DNA of 64,000 bases from UBA9160 sp035489755 (GCA_035489755.1 DATGZK010000018.1:93426-157425); one strand, 5' to 3'. Positions 1 to 9,465 are shown, numbered from the stretch's first letter. The notes: generated by a model from the sequence alone, not told the origin. Translations and numbers: made by a program.

Positions 1-1146
1 ACGTGCCGTCGCGGGAACGCCGAAGCGATCCATCACCGGCTGCGCGCAGTGATGGCCGGTGCGGATGGCGATGCCTTCTTGGTCGAGGATCGTTCCCACG
101 TCGTGGGGGTGCACGCCCTCCATGACGAACGAGAGCACGCTCGCCTTCTGACGCGCCGTCCCAATCAGGCGCACGCGACGCACGCCCTCCAGTGCCCGGG
201 TGCCGTAGGCGAGGAGCTCCGTCTCGTAGGCCGCAATCGAGTCGATCCCCACCGACTGCACGTACTCGATCGCAACCCCGAGCCCGATGGCGCCTTCGAT
301 GTGGGGCGTCCCGGCCTCGAACTTGTACGGCAGCACGTTGTAGGTGGTTTTCTCAAAGGTCACGGAGGCAATCATGTCGCCACCGCCTTGCCACGGCGCC
401 ATCGCTTCGAGCAGCTCGCTTCGCCCATAGAGCGCGCCAATCCCCGTCGGCCCATACAGCTTATGACCGGAGAAGCAATAGAAGTCGCAGCCGAGATCGC
501 GAACGTCCACCCGGGTGTGGGCGACGGCTTGTGCGCCATCGACCAGCACGGGCACACCTCGCTCGTGCGCCAGCTCGGTGATTTCCCGCACGGGGTTCAC
601 GGTGCCGAGCGCATTCGAGACGTGGGCGAGGGCCAAGAGCTTTGTGCGTGGGCCGAGTAGGCGTGGGAGCTCATCCAGCATGAGCTCGCCGCGGTCGTCG
701 ATCGGCAAAACGCGCAGGCGCGCGCCCTTCTCCTCGCACAGCATCTGCCAGGGAACGATGTTCGAATGGTGTTCCATGGCAGAAATCAGCACCTCGTCTC
801 CCGAACCGACGTTTGCCCGGCCCCAGCCCTGGGCTACGAGATTGATGGCCTCCGTCGTTCCACGGGTGAACACGATCTCGCTCGGGTGGGCTGCGCCGAG
901 GAAGCCCTGAACCTTTGTGCGCGCGTGCTCGAAGGCAGCCGTCGAGCGCTGCGAGAGCTCGTACACCCCGCGGTGAATGTTTGCGTTGTCGCGCTCGTAG
1001 TAGTGCACGAGCGCGTCGATCACGGCGCGCGGCTTTTGCGTGGTGGCGGCGTTGTCGAGATAGACGAGGGAATGGCCGCTCCGCAATGTCTGATGCAGGA
1101 TCGGAAAGTCCTCGCGCAGGCGCTTCACATCAAGGTTGCCCCTCAC
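1..1146 (-). CDS. sufS: SufS cysteine desulfurase (C-terminus cut by window edge)
   Basis: PLP-dependent group II cysteine desulfurase that takes sulfur from L-cysteine for the SufBCD scaffold. Visible in the reverse translation are GHKLYGPTGIGALYG, which holds the PLP-binding lysine, and TGHHCAQPVMDRFGVPATAR, which holds the catalytic cysteine (codon at 46-48, about residue 367, close to Cys364 of E. coli SufS). I chose the GTG at 1146 because it overlaps the sufD stop (GTGA) and is followed by the usual N-terminal VKRLREDFPIL. The window holds 382 codons; by family length about 25-40 residues are missing. It is the last visible gene of the suf operon. Confidence 0.93.
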   Translation of the reverse strand, partial: MRGNLDVKRLREDFPILHQTLRSGHSLVYLDNAATTQKPRAVIDALVHYYERDNANIHRGVYELSQRSTAAFEHARTKVQGFLGAAHPSEIVFTRGTTEAINLVAQGWGRANVGSGDEVLISAMEHHSNIVPWQMLCEEKGARLRVLPIDDRGELMLDELPRLLGPRTKLLALAHVSNALGTVNPVREITELAHERGVPVLVDGAQAVAHTRVDVRDLGCDFYCFSGHKLYGPTGIGALYGRSELLEAMAPWQGGGDMIASVTFEKTTYNVLPYKFEAGTPHIEGAIGLGVAIEYVQSVGIDSIAAYETELLAYGTRALEGVRRVRLIGTARQKASVLSFVMEGVHPHDVGTILDQEGIAIRTGHHCAQPVMDRFGVPATAR

Positions 1147-2477
1147 AGCACCCCTGCCTCCTCGCGCGCGAGGCGCTCGAGCAGGAGCTCCTCGATCTCG
1201 TCCCGCAGCGGCTCTTGCTGGATGCGGGACGTCACCTCGGACGAAAAAGCGCGCATCAGAAAGCGTCGGGCGGAGGCCGCGTCGATGCCGCGGGTCTGCA
1301 GATAGAACAGTGAAGCCTCGTCGAGCTGCCCAATGGTCGAGCCATGGCTGCATTTCACATCGTCCGCTGCGATCTCAAGCTGCGGCTTACTGTCGACCTC
1401 GGCGTCTCGGGAAAGCAGCAGGTTCTTGTTGGTCTGACGCGCGTCGGTCTTCTGGGCACCCTCACGCACCACGATCCGGCCGTGAAAGACACCCCGTGCC
1501 GCTCCGCTCAAGATGCCCTTGTAGAGCTGCCGGCTTGTGCCATGGGGGCGGGCATGGTCGATCAGGGTGTGGTTGTCCACGAGTTCGCGGCTGCTCGCGA
1601 TGTAGAGACCGTCGAGCGTACATTCTGCGCCCTCGCCTGCGAGATGCGCCGATACGTCCTTGCGCACCAGAGCGCCACCGAGGGAGAAGTCGTGCGCCGT
1701 AAATCGGCTATCGCGGGCCTGCTCCACGTGGACGTCCGAGATATGAAAGTTGTGGCGACTGTCGCGCTGAAGTCGCACGAGATCGAGCTGTGCGTTGGCT
1801 TCGAGCCGCACCTCCGACACCGCGTTTGTGAAGCCGGGACCGGCGTCAAGGGAGACGTAGTCTTCGATCACCGTGGCGTGGCTGCCCCGTCCGATCAAGA
1901 CCAGCGTGCGCGGATACGAGACCCTCTCCTTGTGGTCGGGACGCGAGAGGTACACCACATGGATTGGGGCCTCGACCGTGACGCCTTCGGGCACCTGCAC
2001 AAGTGCGCCGTCGTGCAGAAAGGCGGTATTGAGCGCTACAAACGACGCGGCGTCGTAGGGAGCGAGCTTCGCCAGCTGCGGCTCCAGTCGCTCGGGCGCG
2101 TGTTCGAGCACGTTGGCGACGCTCTCGACATAGGGACTCCCCGAAAGCGCACGCGGCGCCGAAAAGCGCGGCGCAAAGCAGCCGTTCACGAAAACGAACA
2201 GGCTGCAGGCATAGACTGGGAAGGAACTGTGTTCGACATCGTCCCGGGAGAGCTCGGCAGCGCCATCGGAAGCGAGCTCGAATGCGCGCTCCGCGATCGG
2301 TGTGACGCTGGTGTAGCGCCACTCCTCCTGCTTTGTGCTGGGGAATCCGAGCTCGGCGAAACGCGCGAAAGCGTCCTTGCGTAGCGCTTTCAGCCAGCCG
2401 GGAGCCGTCGCGCCGAGCGTGCGCTCGAAGCGCTCGAACGCGTCGCCGTAGTGCTGTCGGGGATCCAGGGCTGCCAT
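1143..2477 (-). CDS. sufD: SufD, Fe-S scaffold subunit
   Basis: Scaffold partner of SufB and SufC in the SufBC2D complex. The 444-residue protein has an N-terminal helical part (LRKDAFARFAELGFPSTKQEEWRYT, typical of SufD) and a C-terminal right-handed beta-helix containing LVDNHTLIDHARPHGTS and CSHGSTIGQLDEASLFYLQTRGI, the conserved family end with its histidine and cysteine. An in-frame run upstream is open, but homologous sequence starts at MAALDPRQHY. The ATG at 2477 lies one base after the sufC stop, so I take it as the start. Translation is probably coupled to sufC, and the stop overlaps the sufS start. Confidence 0.93.
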   Translation of the reverse strand: MAALDPRQHYGDAFERFERTLGATAPGWLKALRKDAFARFAELGFPSTKQEEWRYTSVTPIAERAFELASDGAAELSRDDVEHSSFPVYACSLFVFVNGCFAPRFSAPRALSGSPYVESVANVLEHAPERLEPQLAKLAPYDAASFVALNTAFLHDGALVQVPEGVTVEAPIHVVYLSRPDHKERVSYPRTLVLIGRGSHATVIEDYVSLDAGPGFTNAVSEVRLEANAQLDLVRLQRDSRHNFHISDVHVEQARDSRFTAHDFSLGGALVRKDVSAHLAGEGAECTLDGLYIASSRELVDNHTLIDHARPHGTSRQLYKGILSGAARGVFHGRIVVREGAQKTDARQTNKNLLLSRDAEVDSKPQLEIAADDVKCSHGSTIGQLDEASLFYLQTRGIDAASARRFLMRAFSSEVTSRIQQEPLRDEIEELLLERLAREEAGVL

Positions 2478-2478
2478 T

Positions 2479-3243
2479 TCAGCGCCCCGCACCTCCATCG
2501 ATCCACGCGTAGCCCTTCTCCTCAAGCTCCAATGCCAGTTCCTTGCCACCGGACTTGGTGATCCGGCCCGAAGCGAGCACGTGGACGAAGTCCGGCACGA
2601 TGTAATCGAGCAGCCGCTGGTAGTGAGTGATGACAATCATGGAGCGATCGGGCGAGCGCAGCGAGTTCACGCCGTTCGAGACGATGCGCAGCGCATCGAT
2701 GTCCAGACCCGAATCCGTCTCGTCCAGGATGGCCAGCCGCGGCTCGAGCACGGCCATTTGCAGCACTTCGTTTCGCTTCTTCTCACCACCCGAGAAACCT
2801 TCGTTGATCGACCGGTTCATCATCTTCTCGTCGATCTGCATGAGCTTCATCTTTTCCCGAACAAGCGCAAGGAAATCGATTGCGTCGAGCTCCTCCTGGC
2901 CCCGGTGCCGACGGCCGGCGTTCAGGGCCGTCTTGAGGAAGTACATGTTGGAAACGCCGGGGATCTCGACCGGATATTGAAACGCGAGGAAAATGCCTTC
3001 CCGCGCGCGCTCTTCCGGCGCAATGTCGAGCAGGTTTCGGCCGAAGTAAGAGACCTTGCCGCGCGTGACCTCGATCGAGGGCTTGCCCGCAAGCACGCCC
3101 GCGAGCGTGCTCTTGCCGCTACCGTTCGGGCCCATCACCGCATGGACCTCGCCCGCGCGCACGACGAGGTCGATCCCGTGCAGGATCTCCTCACCGCCGG
3201 CCGAGGCATGGAGGTCCTCGATCTCGAGCAGGGGCGCGTTCAT
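2479..3243 (-). CDS. sufC: SufC, Fe-S assembly ABC-type ATPase
   Basis: Soluble ABC ATPase that drives conformational change of SufBD. The protein of 254 residues carries Walker A GPNGSGKST, a Q-loop region (FLAFQYPVEIPGV), the SufC-type signature FSGGEKKRNEVLQM, Walker B with LAILDETDSGLDIDAL, and the switch histidine in VITHYQR. The start is the ATG at 3243, which overlaps the sufB stop as ATGA. No membrane segment is present, as expected for this family. An upstream in-frame extension has no family similarity and lies inside sufB, so it was left out. Confidence 0.95.
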   Translation of the reverse strand: MNAPLLEIEDLHASAGGEEILHGIDLVVRAGEVHAVMGPNGSGKSTLAGVLAGKPSIEVTRGKVSYFGRNLLDIAPEERAREGIFLAFQYPVEIPGVSNMYFLKTALNAGRRHRGQEELDAIDFLALVREKMKLMQIDEKMMNRSINEGFSGGEKKRNEVLQMAVLEPRLAILDETDSGLDIDALRIVSNGVNSLRSPDRSMIVITHYQRLLDYIVPDFVHVLASGRITKSGGKELALELEEKGYAWIDGGAGR

Positions 3244-4685
3244 CCCACACTTCCCTCCAACGAGAGCCCCAGCAGCTTTTGCGCCTCCACCGCGAACTCC
3301 ATCGGGAGCTCCCGGAGCACCTGCTTGCAGAAACCATTGACGATCATGGAAACCGCGTCCTCTGGCGAGATGCCGCGCTGCTGGCAAAAGAAGAGCTGGT
3401 CCTCACCGATCTTGGAAGTCGTCGCCTCATGCTCAACGGTTGCGGTCGGGTTCTTCACTTCGAGATAAGGGAAGGTGTGCGCGGCACACTTGTTCCCGAG
3501 CAAAAGGGAGTCGCACTGGGAGTAGTTGCGCGCGCCATCGGCACGAGGACCGATCTTCACGAGGCCGCGGTAGGTGTTCACCCCGCGACCTGCCGAGATC
3601 CCCTTCGAAACGATCGTACTCCGCGTGCGCTTTCCGAGATGGATCATCTTGGTCCCTGTGTCCGCTTGCTGCCGGTTGGCGGTGAGCGCCACGGAGTAGA
3701 ATTCACCGATCGAGTCATCGCCCTGGAGGATGCAGCTCGGATATTTCCAGGTGATCGCGGATCCGGTCTCCACCTGGGTCCATGAGATCTTCGAGCGCTT
3801 GCCGAGACACTTCCCGCGCTTTGTCACGAAATTGTAGATTCCGCCGCGCCCCTCGGAGTCACCGGGATACCAGTTCTGGACAGTCGAATACTTGATCTCG
3901 GCGTGGTCAAGAGCGACGAGTTCGACGACGGCCGCGTGGAGTTGGTTCTCATCGCGCTTGGGTGCTGTGCAGCCTTCGAGGTACGACACGTAGCTCCGCT
4001 CTTCAGCGATGATGAGCGTACGCTCGAACTGACCCGTGTTCTCCGCGTTAATCCGGAAGTAGGTCGACAGCTCCATCGGACACCGCACGCCCTTGGGCAC
4101 GTAGACGAAGGAGCCGTCTGTAAAGACCGCAGAGTTGAGGCAGGCATGCTTGTTGTCGGAGTAGGGCACGACTGAGCCGAGGTAGCGCTGCACGAGGTCG
4201 GGATGCTTCTGGACCGCCTCCGAGAAGGAACAGAAGACGATGCCGTACTTTTCGAGCTCGTGTTTGAACGTGGTGGCGACCGAAACGCTGTCGAACACCG
4301 CATCGACGGCGACGCCTGCGAGCCGCTTTTGCTCCAGTAGGGAGATTCCGAGCTTCTCGTAGGTACGCAAGAGCTCGGGGTCGACTTCGTCCAAGCTCTC
4401 GGCCTGCTTGCGCTGCTTCGGCGCGGAGTAGTACACGATGCGCTGGTAGTCGATCGGCGGGTGCTGGACCATCGACCACTCGGGCTCGGGCATTTCGAGC
4501 CAGCGCCGATAGGCACGAAGCCGCCACTCGAGGAGCCAAACCGGCTCGCCCTTCTTGTGCGAGATCAGGTGGATGATGTCCTCGTTCAACCCAGGGGGCG
4601 CCTGATCCGCTTCGATGTCGGTCACGAAGCCCCACTCGTACTCGCGGTTGGCGAGGTTCTCGAGTGTCTGTGTGGAGCCTGCCAT
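3240..4685 (-). CDS. sufB: SufB, Fe-S scaffold subunit
   Basis: Core scaffold on which the SUF system builds Fe-S clusters. At 481 residues it has the usual family length and shows the typical blocks EPVWLLEWRLRAYRRW near the N-terminus, VVPYSDNKHACLNSAVFTDG, the cysteine-containing LEGCTAPKRDENQLHAAVVE, and the C-terminal EHEATTSKIGEDQLFFCQQRGI. An AGGAG ribosome-binding site sits five bases before the ATG at 4685. It follows the Rrf2 regulator by 26 bp in the same operon. Confidence 0.95.
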   Translation of the reverse strand: MAGSTQTLENLANREYEWGFVTDIEADQAPPGLNEDIIHLISHKKGEPVWLLEWRLRAYRRWLEMPEPEWSMVQHPPIDYQRIVYYSAPKQRKQAESLDEVDPELLRTYEKLGISLLEQKRLAGVAVDAVFDSVSVATTFKHELEKYGIVFCSFSEAVQKHPDLVQRYLGSVVPYSDNKHACLNSAVFTDGSFVYVPKGVRCPMELSTYFRINAENTGQFERTLIIAEERSYVSYLEGCTAPKRDENQLHAAVVELVALDHAEIKYSTVQNWYPGDSEGRGGIYNFVTKRGKCLGKRSKISWTQVETGSAITWKYPSCILQGDDSIGEFYSVALTANRQQADTGTKMIHLGKRTRSTIVSKGISAGRGVNTYRGLVKIGPRADGARNYSQCDSLLLGNKCAAHTFPYLEVKNPTATVEHEATTSKIGEDQLFFCQQRGISPEDAVSMIVNGFCKQVLRELPMEFAVEAQKLLGLSLEGSVG

Positions 4686-4711
4686 TTCGTCTCCTCAATC
4701 CCTGCTTCGCG

Positions 4712-5179
4712 TCAGTTTGAAGCGCGCGCGACGCGATCCAGCGGAACGAACGAATCGCCTGGCGGTCCCCCGCGACTTCCGGGTGTCGGGGCGATCAGCT
4801 CCGCCAGCGTGACGTGGCTGAGCGCATCGCGGATCACCTCGTTGATGCGCTGCCACGGTGTGCGGACTTGGCACAGCTGCTCCTGCGCGCAAAGACCGGG
4901 GTGCGTGCCGCACTCGGTCAGGGCGATCGGGCCTTCGAGCACGCGGATCACCTCTGCCACCGAGATCTGCTCCGGTCGGCGCGAGAGGCTGTAGCCGCCC
5001 TTTGCCCCACGGTGCGAGAGTAGGACCCCCTCTTTCGCGAGCGCCTTCAGCAGCTTGCTCACGACGGGGAGCGGTAGGTGGGTGCGCAGCGAGAGCTCCC
5101 GTGCGTTGTGCGGCGCGGCGTCGTGCTGCGAGCCGAGCTCTGCAAGAAGCACGATCCCGTAGTCCGTGAGCTTGCTCAT
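4712..5179 (-). CDS. Rrf2-family SUF regulator (IscR-like)
   Basis: Winged-helix regulator of the Rrf2 family, most like the SUF-system assembly regulators. The 155-residue protein starts MSKLTDYGIVLLAEL, typical of the family. It has a winged helix (LPLPVVSKLLKALAKEG, then SHRGAKGGYSLSR) and three cysteines at residues 90, 97 and 103 (CGTHPGLCAQEQLC) that in IscR-like proteins bind a [2Fe-2S] cluster. The longer in-frame start at 5257 lies within the probable promoter/operator, so the ATG at 5179 is preferred. As first gene of the operon it probably represses suf when clusters are sufficient; this is inferred from family and position. Confidence 0.88.
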   Translation of the reverse strand: MSKLTDYGIVLLAELGSQHDAAPHNARELSLRTHLPLPVVSKLLKALAKEGVLLSHRGAKGGYSLSRRPEQISVAEVIRVLEGPIALTECGTHPGLCAQEQLCQVRTPWQRINEVIRDALSHVTLAELIAPTPGSRGGPPGDSFVPLDRVARASN

Positions 5180-5223
5180 GCGAATCACTGGTCGCTCCCG
5201 CGCATCCCGTGGCCGACGATAGG

Positions 5224-5262
5224 GGACCAGGGCGGTCCTGTAAATATGGGACCCCATTAGTC
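5224..5262 (-). promoter_or_regulatory. Candidate suf operator/promoter dyads
   Basis: Just upstream of the Rrf2 gene are closely packed dyads: GGACC at 5224-5228 with GGTCC at 5234-5238, ATGGG-AC-CCCAT around 5246-5257, and overlapping GGAC/GTCC arms. Read on the minus strand this includes GACTAATGGGGTC, whose left half resembles an IscR type 1 half-site. I cannot assign firm -35 and -10 boxes. Autoregulation by the adjacent Rrf2 protein is inference. Confidence 0.4.
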
Positions 5263-5379
5263 CAAGTTCGGCCGGAAGGCCCTCTCCGTGGGTTTTGGCC
5301 TTCCCCGTGGGGATCTTAACTGGGCATCCGCCCTCGCGGCGGCTCTTGCCACGAAGCTCGGGTGCCTTCGAGGGGGGTG

Positions 5380-6924
5380 CTAGGCCGGCTGGAGCTCGTC
5401 CGGTTCTGCGCCTCGCTCGAGCTCGGCAATCGCAAAGTCGAGATGGCGCGCCAAGGCCTCGATGTACTCATGGAAGGCCTTGTGCACGATGGCGAACGAC
5501 ACCGCGTCCTTGAAGACCGACGGACGTCGCACAAGCGTGGTAGCGAGAAGTGAGAGCGTGAACCACGCTCGCCGCGGGTTCGCGCGAAGCACCGTCTCAC
5601 CCAAGATGCGCCCGAGCAAGCGAAGCTCTCCGGACTGGACGCGGAGCCCCTTCGCGACCTGGTCGCCTTTGTAGAGCAGGAAGTCGAGCGTGCGCCGGCG
5701 GTAGTTCTTGAAGTCGTAGAGCTGTGCGATCAGCGTGCGGTAGCCCCGGTACAGCTCGAGACGGCTCATGCTCTTCGGAAAGATGTTCGAGAACACGAAC
5801 TGGTCTCCGGTACTCTCGGCAACGAGGCGCCCTTCCTTCGCCATTCGATCGTGCAGGGGGGTTTTGGGCATCGCCTGCAGCATCCCGGTCATGGACACGG
5901 GGATGCGTGCGTCTTGAATGAAGCGCAGCTGCTCCTCGAAGATCGTCGCGTCGTCGTGGTCGAAGCCGACGATCATTCCCGCCTGCACCTGGATTCCGTA
6001 GGAGTGAATCGTCCGTACGTTCTCTACCAGATCGCCGCGCACATTCTGTGTCTTGTGGGTCTCGCGCAGAGACTCCTTTCGAGGACTCTCGATGCCGATG
6101 AAGATCGTCGTGAAATGCGCAGCGCGCATCAGCTCGAGGAGCTCCTTGTCCTGCGCCACGTTGAGGCTCACCTCGGTGTTGAAGTCGATGGGATAGCCGT
6201 GCTCGACGCCCCAGGCGGCCATCTCGCGCAGCAGTTCCTTCGCCAGCTTCTTGTTCCCGATGAAGTTGTCATCGACGATGAAAACCTGCTTGGCTCCAAG
6301 TCGGTGGCACTCGTCGATCTCCCGCATCAGCTGGGCCGGCGTCTTCGAGCGGGGCCGCCGGCCATAGACGACGATGATGTCGCAGAACTCGCAATTGAAA
6401 GGGCAGCCCCGGGCGAACTGGAGGGTGAGCGCGTGATAGCGGTCGACCTTCAAGAGGTCAAAGCGCGGAGTGGGAGAGGTCGTGAGATCGGGCTTCTCCT
6501 CGGGACGGTACTCGCTCTTCCAGATGCCCGCCTCGAGATCCTCGAGGAACTGCGGCCACGTCTCTTCCGCTTCGTCGACAAAGAGGACATCGCAGCGGCC
6601 GCGCAGCTCTTCCGGGCAGAGCGACGCGAAAGGGCCTCCCACCACGACGAAGCGTCCGCGCCGCTGGAACTCTTCGATGATCTGAAACATGCGTTCGCGG
6701 TGGACGATGTATCCGGTGATTCCGACAATATCCGCCTCCACATCGAAGTTGATCTCCTCGACGTTCTCATCGCACAGCGTGACCTCGTGCCCGGAGGGCG
6801 TAAGGCCAGCCACGGTCGGCATGGAGAGATTGGGGAAGATGCAGCGCTTGCCGAGCGCCGGGAGAATGCGGTCATAGGTCCAGAAAGACGGCGGGTTCTT
6901 CGGTGTAACGAGGTGGATTTTCAT
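5380..6924 (-). CDS. B12-binding-domain radical SAM protein (DUF4070 type)
   Basis: Putative cobalamin-dependent radical SAM enzyme of 514 residues. The N-terminal 150 residues look like a B12-binding Rossmann domain (VGITGYIVHRERMFQIIEEF, VVVGGPFASLCPEEL). The radical SAM motif RGCPFNCEFCDI gives the CxxxCxxC cluster ligands, and VFIVDDNFIGNKK is typical of this group. The C-terminal 130 residues match the DUF4070 style seen beside hopanoid methylase-like proteins. The substrate is unknown; methylation of a lipid or small molecule is possible but not shown. The start at 6924 has AGGGGA upstream; the alternative start at 6951 lacks support. It lies 200 bp upstream of the suf regulator on the same strand. 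Confidence 0.85.
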   Translation of the reverse strand: MKIHLVTPKNPPSFWTYDRILPALGKRCIFPNLSMPTVAGLTPSGHEVTLCDENVEEINFDVEADIVGITGYIVHRERMFQIIEEFQRRGRFVVVGGPFASLCPEELRGRCDVLFVDEAEETWPQFLEDLEAGIWKSEYRPEEKPDLTTSPTPRFDLLKVDRYHALTLQFARGCPFNCEFCDIIVVYGRRPRSKTPAQLMREIDECHRLGAKQVFIVDDNFIGNKKLAKELLREMAAWGVEHGYPIDFNTEVSLNVAQDKELLELMRAAHFTTIFIGIESPRKESLRETHKTQNVRGDLVENVRTIHSYGIQVQAGMIVGFDHDDATIFEEQLRFIQDARIPVSMTGMLQAMPKTPLHDRMAKEGRLVAESTGDQFVFSNIFPKSMSRLELYRGYRTLIAQLYDFKNYRRRTLDFLLYKGDQVAKGLRVQSGELRLLGRILGETVLRANPRRAWFTLSLLATTLVRRPSVFKDAVSFAIVHKAFHEYIEALARHLDFAIAELERGAEPDELQPA

Positions 6925-7021
6925 GGGTTCCCCTTGGGACGTGAGCCTCATCGTGGATCAGTTTGGGCCCAAGTGGGTGTAGAAGTTCGGTAAATCTGCG
7001 AGAAAACAGGGCCAGAACGGC

Positions 7022-8308
7022 TTAGTCCAGCTCGAGGTCGCTAAAGCGACACAAAGGAGTCAGGATCCCCTGTCCGTCGTGGTGCCAACCGAGGGGAGGG
7101 GCCTGCATCCGACCGGGAGCACAAACCCGCGAGGCGCCAAGATCCGCGAGCCGCTGGGCAGCACTCCGCGAGTCGGTCCCGAAGCCGCTGACCGCCACCG
7201 CGGCCAGGGAGGGGGCGAGCGGTCCAAGCTCTGAGGAGAGCGCTGCGAGGTCCGCCACGGGATGGATGCGCACGAAACGATAGAGCGGTGCCTCCCGCGG
7301 CTCCGGAGAGTCCTCGCTCACCACACACCACGGATCCCGCGGACTGCCGTAGACCGCAACGCTGCGCCCGGCTGCAGCGCGAACCTCCGCTTCCGCGCGG
7401 GCGCGTGCGAAAGCCGCGCCGGCGGAGATCGCGATCCGTCCCCGCGGGAGTCGCAGCTCCGCTTCTGCCAGAGCCGAGGCCAGAGCGGCCGCGAGATCAC
7501 CACCCGCCGAGCGATCGGCGGCGACGGTGTACACCGCGAGCGGGGAGAGGCAGCCCAGCTGGTCCCAAAGCGCGACGTCAAGGGCGAGGCGCTGGCAGGT
7601 TTCGGGGAGGGCGGACGGGGTGAGGGCCAGAGGGCCGACGACCGCTACCGACGCGCGGTGTCCATACGCGACAAGGCGTCTTCCTGGGCGGATGCGTGCG
7701 GCGATGGCGCCGATCGTCGCGTCCGAACCACTTGCAACGACGCAGTCCGCCGAGAGCAAGGCGTCCAGCGCGGCGAGGTCGCCGGCGGGAAACCTCACCA
7801 CTTCCACACACGCTCCCAGTCCCGGGTCCACCTCGGCAATCGACGCTGCCACGACGCGCGCTGTGACGGGATCGCTGGAGGATGTGCGGACAAGGACGGG
7901 CGAGCCCACGGCAAGAGGCGCAAGGATGGCGAGCAGCGTGGGTGACGGCAGGGCCCCCGCCAAGAGGACGGAGGTCGTCTCAAACCCCCCGGCAAAAGTG
8001 CACTCGTCCTCGCCCACTCCCGCGCTCTTGCCGAGCTCACGCTGAACCACTGCGCGGAGTGCGTCGCCGGTCCAGCCCTCGAGGGCGTGGGCCAGTCCCG
8101 CCCGCACCACTTCGCGCGAGAATCCGGTTGCCTCCGGCAGCGCAAGGTCGAGGGAAAGCCGGGCCTTCGAAGTGGGATCGCGCCAGCGATCGAGCACCTG
8201 CGCCAGGGAATCGAGAATCTGTGCTCGGGAACGAGCGCGCAGCGCTACGCCTGCATGGCGAACCCGCGTGAGCGCAGCAGCGACGTTTTCGGCGCTTGCC
8301 GTGCTCAA
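7022..8308 (-). CDS. LuxC-like acyl-CoA/acyl-protein reductase
   Basis: NADPH-dependent reductase of the LuxC family, which reduces an enzyme-bound or CoA-activated acyl group to an aldehyde. The 428-residue protein has a nucleotide-binding aldehyde-dehydrogenase-like fold and the family signature WDQLGCLSP, with the presumed acyl-accepting cysteine at residue 253. Its ATG overlaps the stop of the LuxE-like gene (ATGA). No luxA or luxB luciferase gene is next to it, so bioluminescence is unlikely. The neighbouring aminotransferase suggests that the aldehyde is converted to an amine (inference). Confidence 0.85.
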   Translation of the reverse strand: MSTASAENVAAALTRVRHAGVALRARSRAQILDSLAQVLDRWRDPTSKARLSLDLALPEATGFSREVVRAGLAHALEGWTGDALRAVVQRELGKSAGVGEDECTFAGGFETTSVLLAGALPSPTLLAILAPLAVGSPVLVRTSSSDPVTARVVAASIAEVDPGLGACVEVVRFPAGDLAALDALLSADCVVASGSDATIGAIAARIRPGRRLVAYGHRASVAVVGPLALTPSALPETCQRLALDVALWDQLGCLSPLAVYTVAADRSAGGDLAAALASALAEAELRLPRGRIAISAGAAFARARAEAEVRAAAGRSVAVYGSPRDPWCVVSEDSPEPREAPLYRFVRIHPVADLAALSSELGPLAPSLAAVAVSGFGTDSRSAAQRLADLGASRVCAPGRMQAPPLGWHHDGQGILTPLCRFSDLELD

Positions 8309-9465
8309 GCCGGTCCCAGGCCGGTCAGCATCTCGTCCGCAGCGAGTGAACAGCCGCGGGCTTCGGCGCCGGGCTCGCGCCCAATCACCTCGAACCCATC
8401 ACCGATGGAGCGACCCAGGTCCGCGGTCTCGACTGCACACACGCTGCCCGTATTGCCGAGATCGTGGATGACGATGACGCCGACCTCTCCGGGCAAAGCC
8501 TCATCCCCCGTCGCCGGATCCACGAGACGCACGCGGGCCCAGGGCGGCGCGAGCTTGCGGCGCGGCGCACCGGGAAACCGAAGAACAGAGTCGTGAAACT
8601 GGCTCGCGAGTTCGGTCATTCCGTATTGATTCACAACTCGCGCGGGCGCGATCGAAAGACGCTCCTCGATCAGCGCATAGAGCGCCTCGGGGGAGAGCTC
8701 ACGGGCACGGCCCTTGAAGCCGCCGGTCTCCATCACCCGCGAGCCGGCGGGCAGGGCAAGGCGCGCCCCCCGGCGCGCCAGTTCGTCGAGTGCATGCACG
8801 AATGCGAAGGCCGTGCCGCAAAGGACGAGGGGTGCGTCGTGCGCCATCGCATCTTCGAGCGCGCTCAGCCAGCCCTCGAACCGCAGCTCGCCCCCTGCCA
8901 CGTCGAAGCCGCTCGGTCCGATCGCGCCCTTGGATGCGAGCTCGCGCAGGAGCACGCCAAACATGTGTGAGAGGGAAGAATCCGGCGCTTCAAGCGGCGC
9001 CGGTGCGAGTACGCGCAGCCGGGGCCGTGAGGCGGATTGGCCGAAAAGGCTCCCGCGGACCAGCTCCGGGAGTACGTGCACAACGAAGCTTGGCAGAACG
9101 GACGCCTCGTAGAGTGCCAGCGTGTCGAGATAAAGCTGGCCCCGCCGCGTTGCCGAAGTACCGCTGGTTCGGAACACGTGCACGGTTGCTTCGGGCGCGA
9201 ACGAGCGGAGGGCAAGCTCTTTGAATGCGCCGCTCGGCACCGGCGGCACGTCGCGCCAGCTCTGCACCGTGGCCGGGGTCCGGCCGCGACGTGCACAGAA
9301 GCGGCCGTACGGCGCACAGCGCTCGAACTGAAAAGCGAACAGCTCGCGGGCGAGCCGGTCGAAGCGCTCTTCTTCTTGCGGCCACGCGATGCTGGCCGGC
9401 TCGCGCATCCACGCAAGGACCTTTGCGTCGAGCGCAGCGCGTGCGGAGTTGCTCACCGCAGGCAC
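8305..9465 (-). CDS. LuxE-like acyl-protein synthetase
   Basis: ATP-dependent acyl-activating enzyme of the LuxE/acyl-protein synthetase family, distantly related to phenylacetate-CoA ligases. The 386-residue protein shows VFRTSGTSATRRGQ near residue 100 (nucleotide-binding loop), NQYGMTELASQF, and a C-terminal RGCSLAADEML. The cysteine there (residue 372) is a good candidate for the acyl-transfer residue known near the LuxE C-terminus. It overlaps the aminotransferase gene by 13 bp and LuxC by 4 bp. In luminous bacteria LuxE passes a fatty acyl group to LuxC; the chain preference here cannot be read from sequence. Confidence 0.85.
   Translation of the reverse strand: MPAVSNSARAALDAKVLAWMREPASIAWPQEEERFDRLARELFAFQFERCAPYGRFCARRGRTPATVQSWRDVPPVPSGAFKELALRSFAPEATVHVFRTSGTSATRRGQLYLDTLALYEASVLPSFVVHVLPELVRGSLFGQSASRPRLRVLAPAPLEAPDSSLSHMFGVLLRELASKGAIGPSGFDVAGGELRFEGWLSALEDAMAHDAPLVLCGTAFAFVHALDELARRGARLALPAGSRVMETGGFKGRARELSPEALYALIEERLSIAPARVVNQYGMTELASQFHDSVLRFPGAPRRKLAPPWARVRLVDPATGDEALPGEVGVIVIHDLGNTGSVCAVETADLGRSIGDGFEVIGREPGAEARGCSLAADEMLTGLGPA

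Noticed and set aside
7022..9465. Bioluminescence (lux) operon
   Set aside because: luxA and luxB are absent, and the third gene is an aminotransferase. The luciferase-like gene at 62066 is far away and belongs to the general LLM oxidoreductase class.
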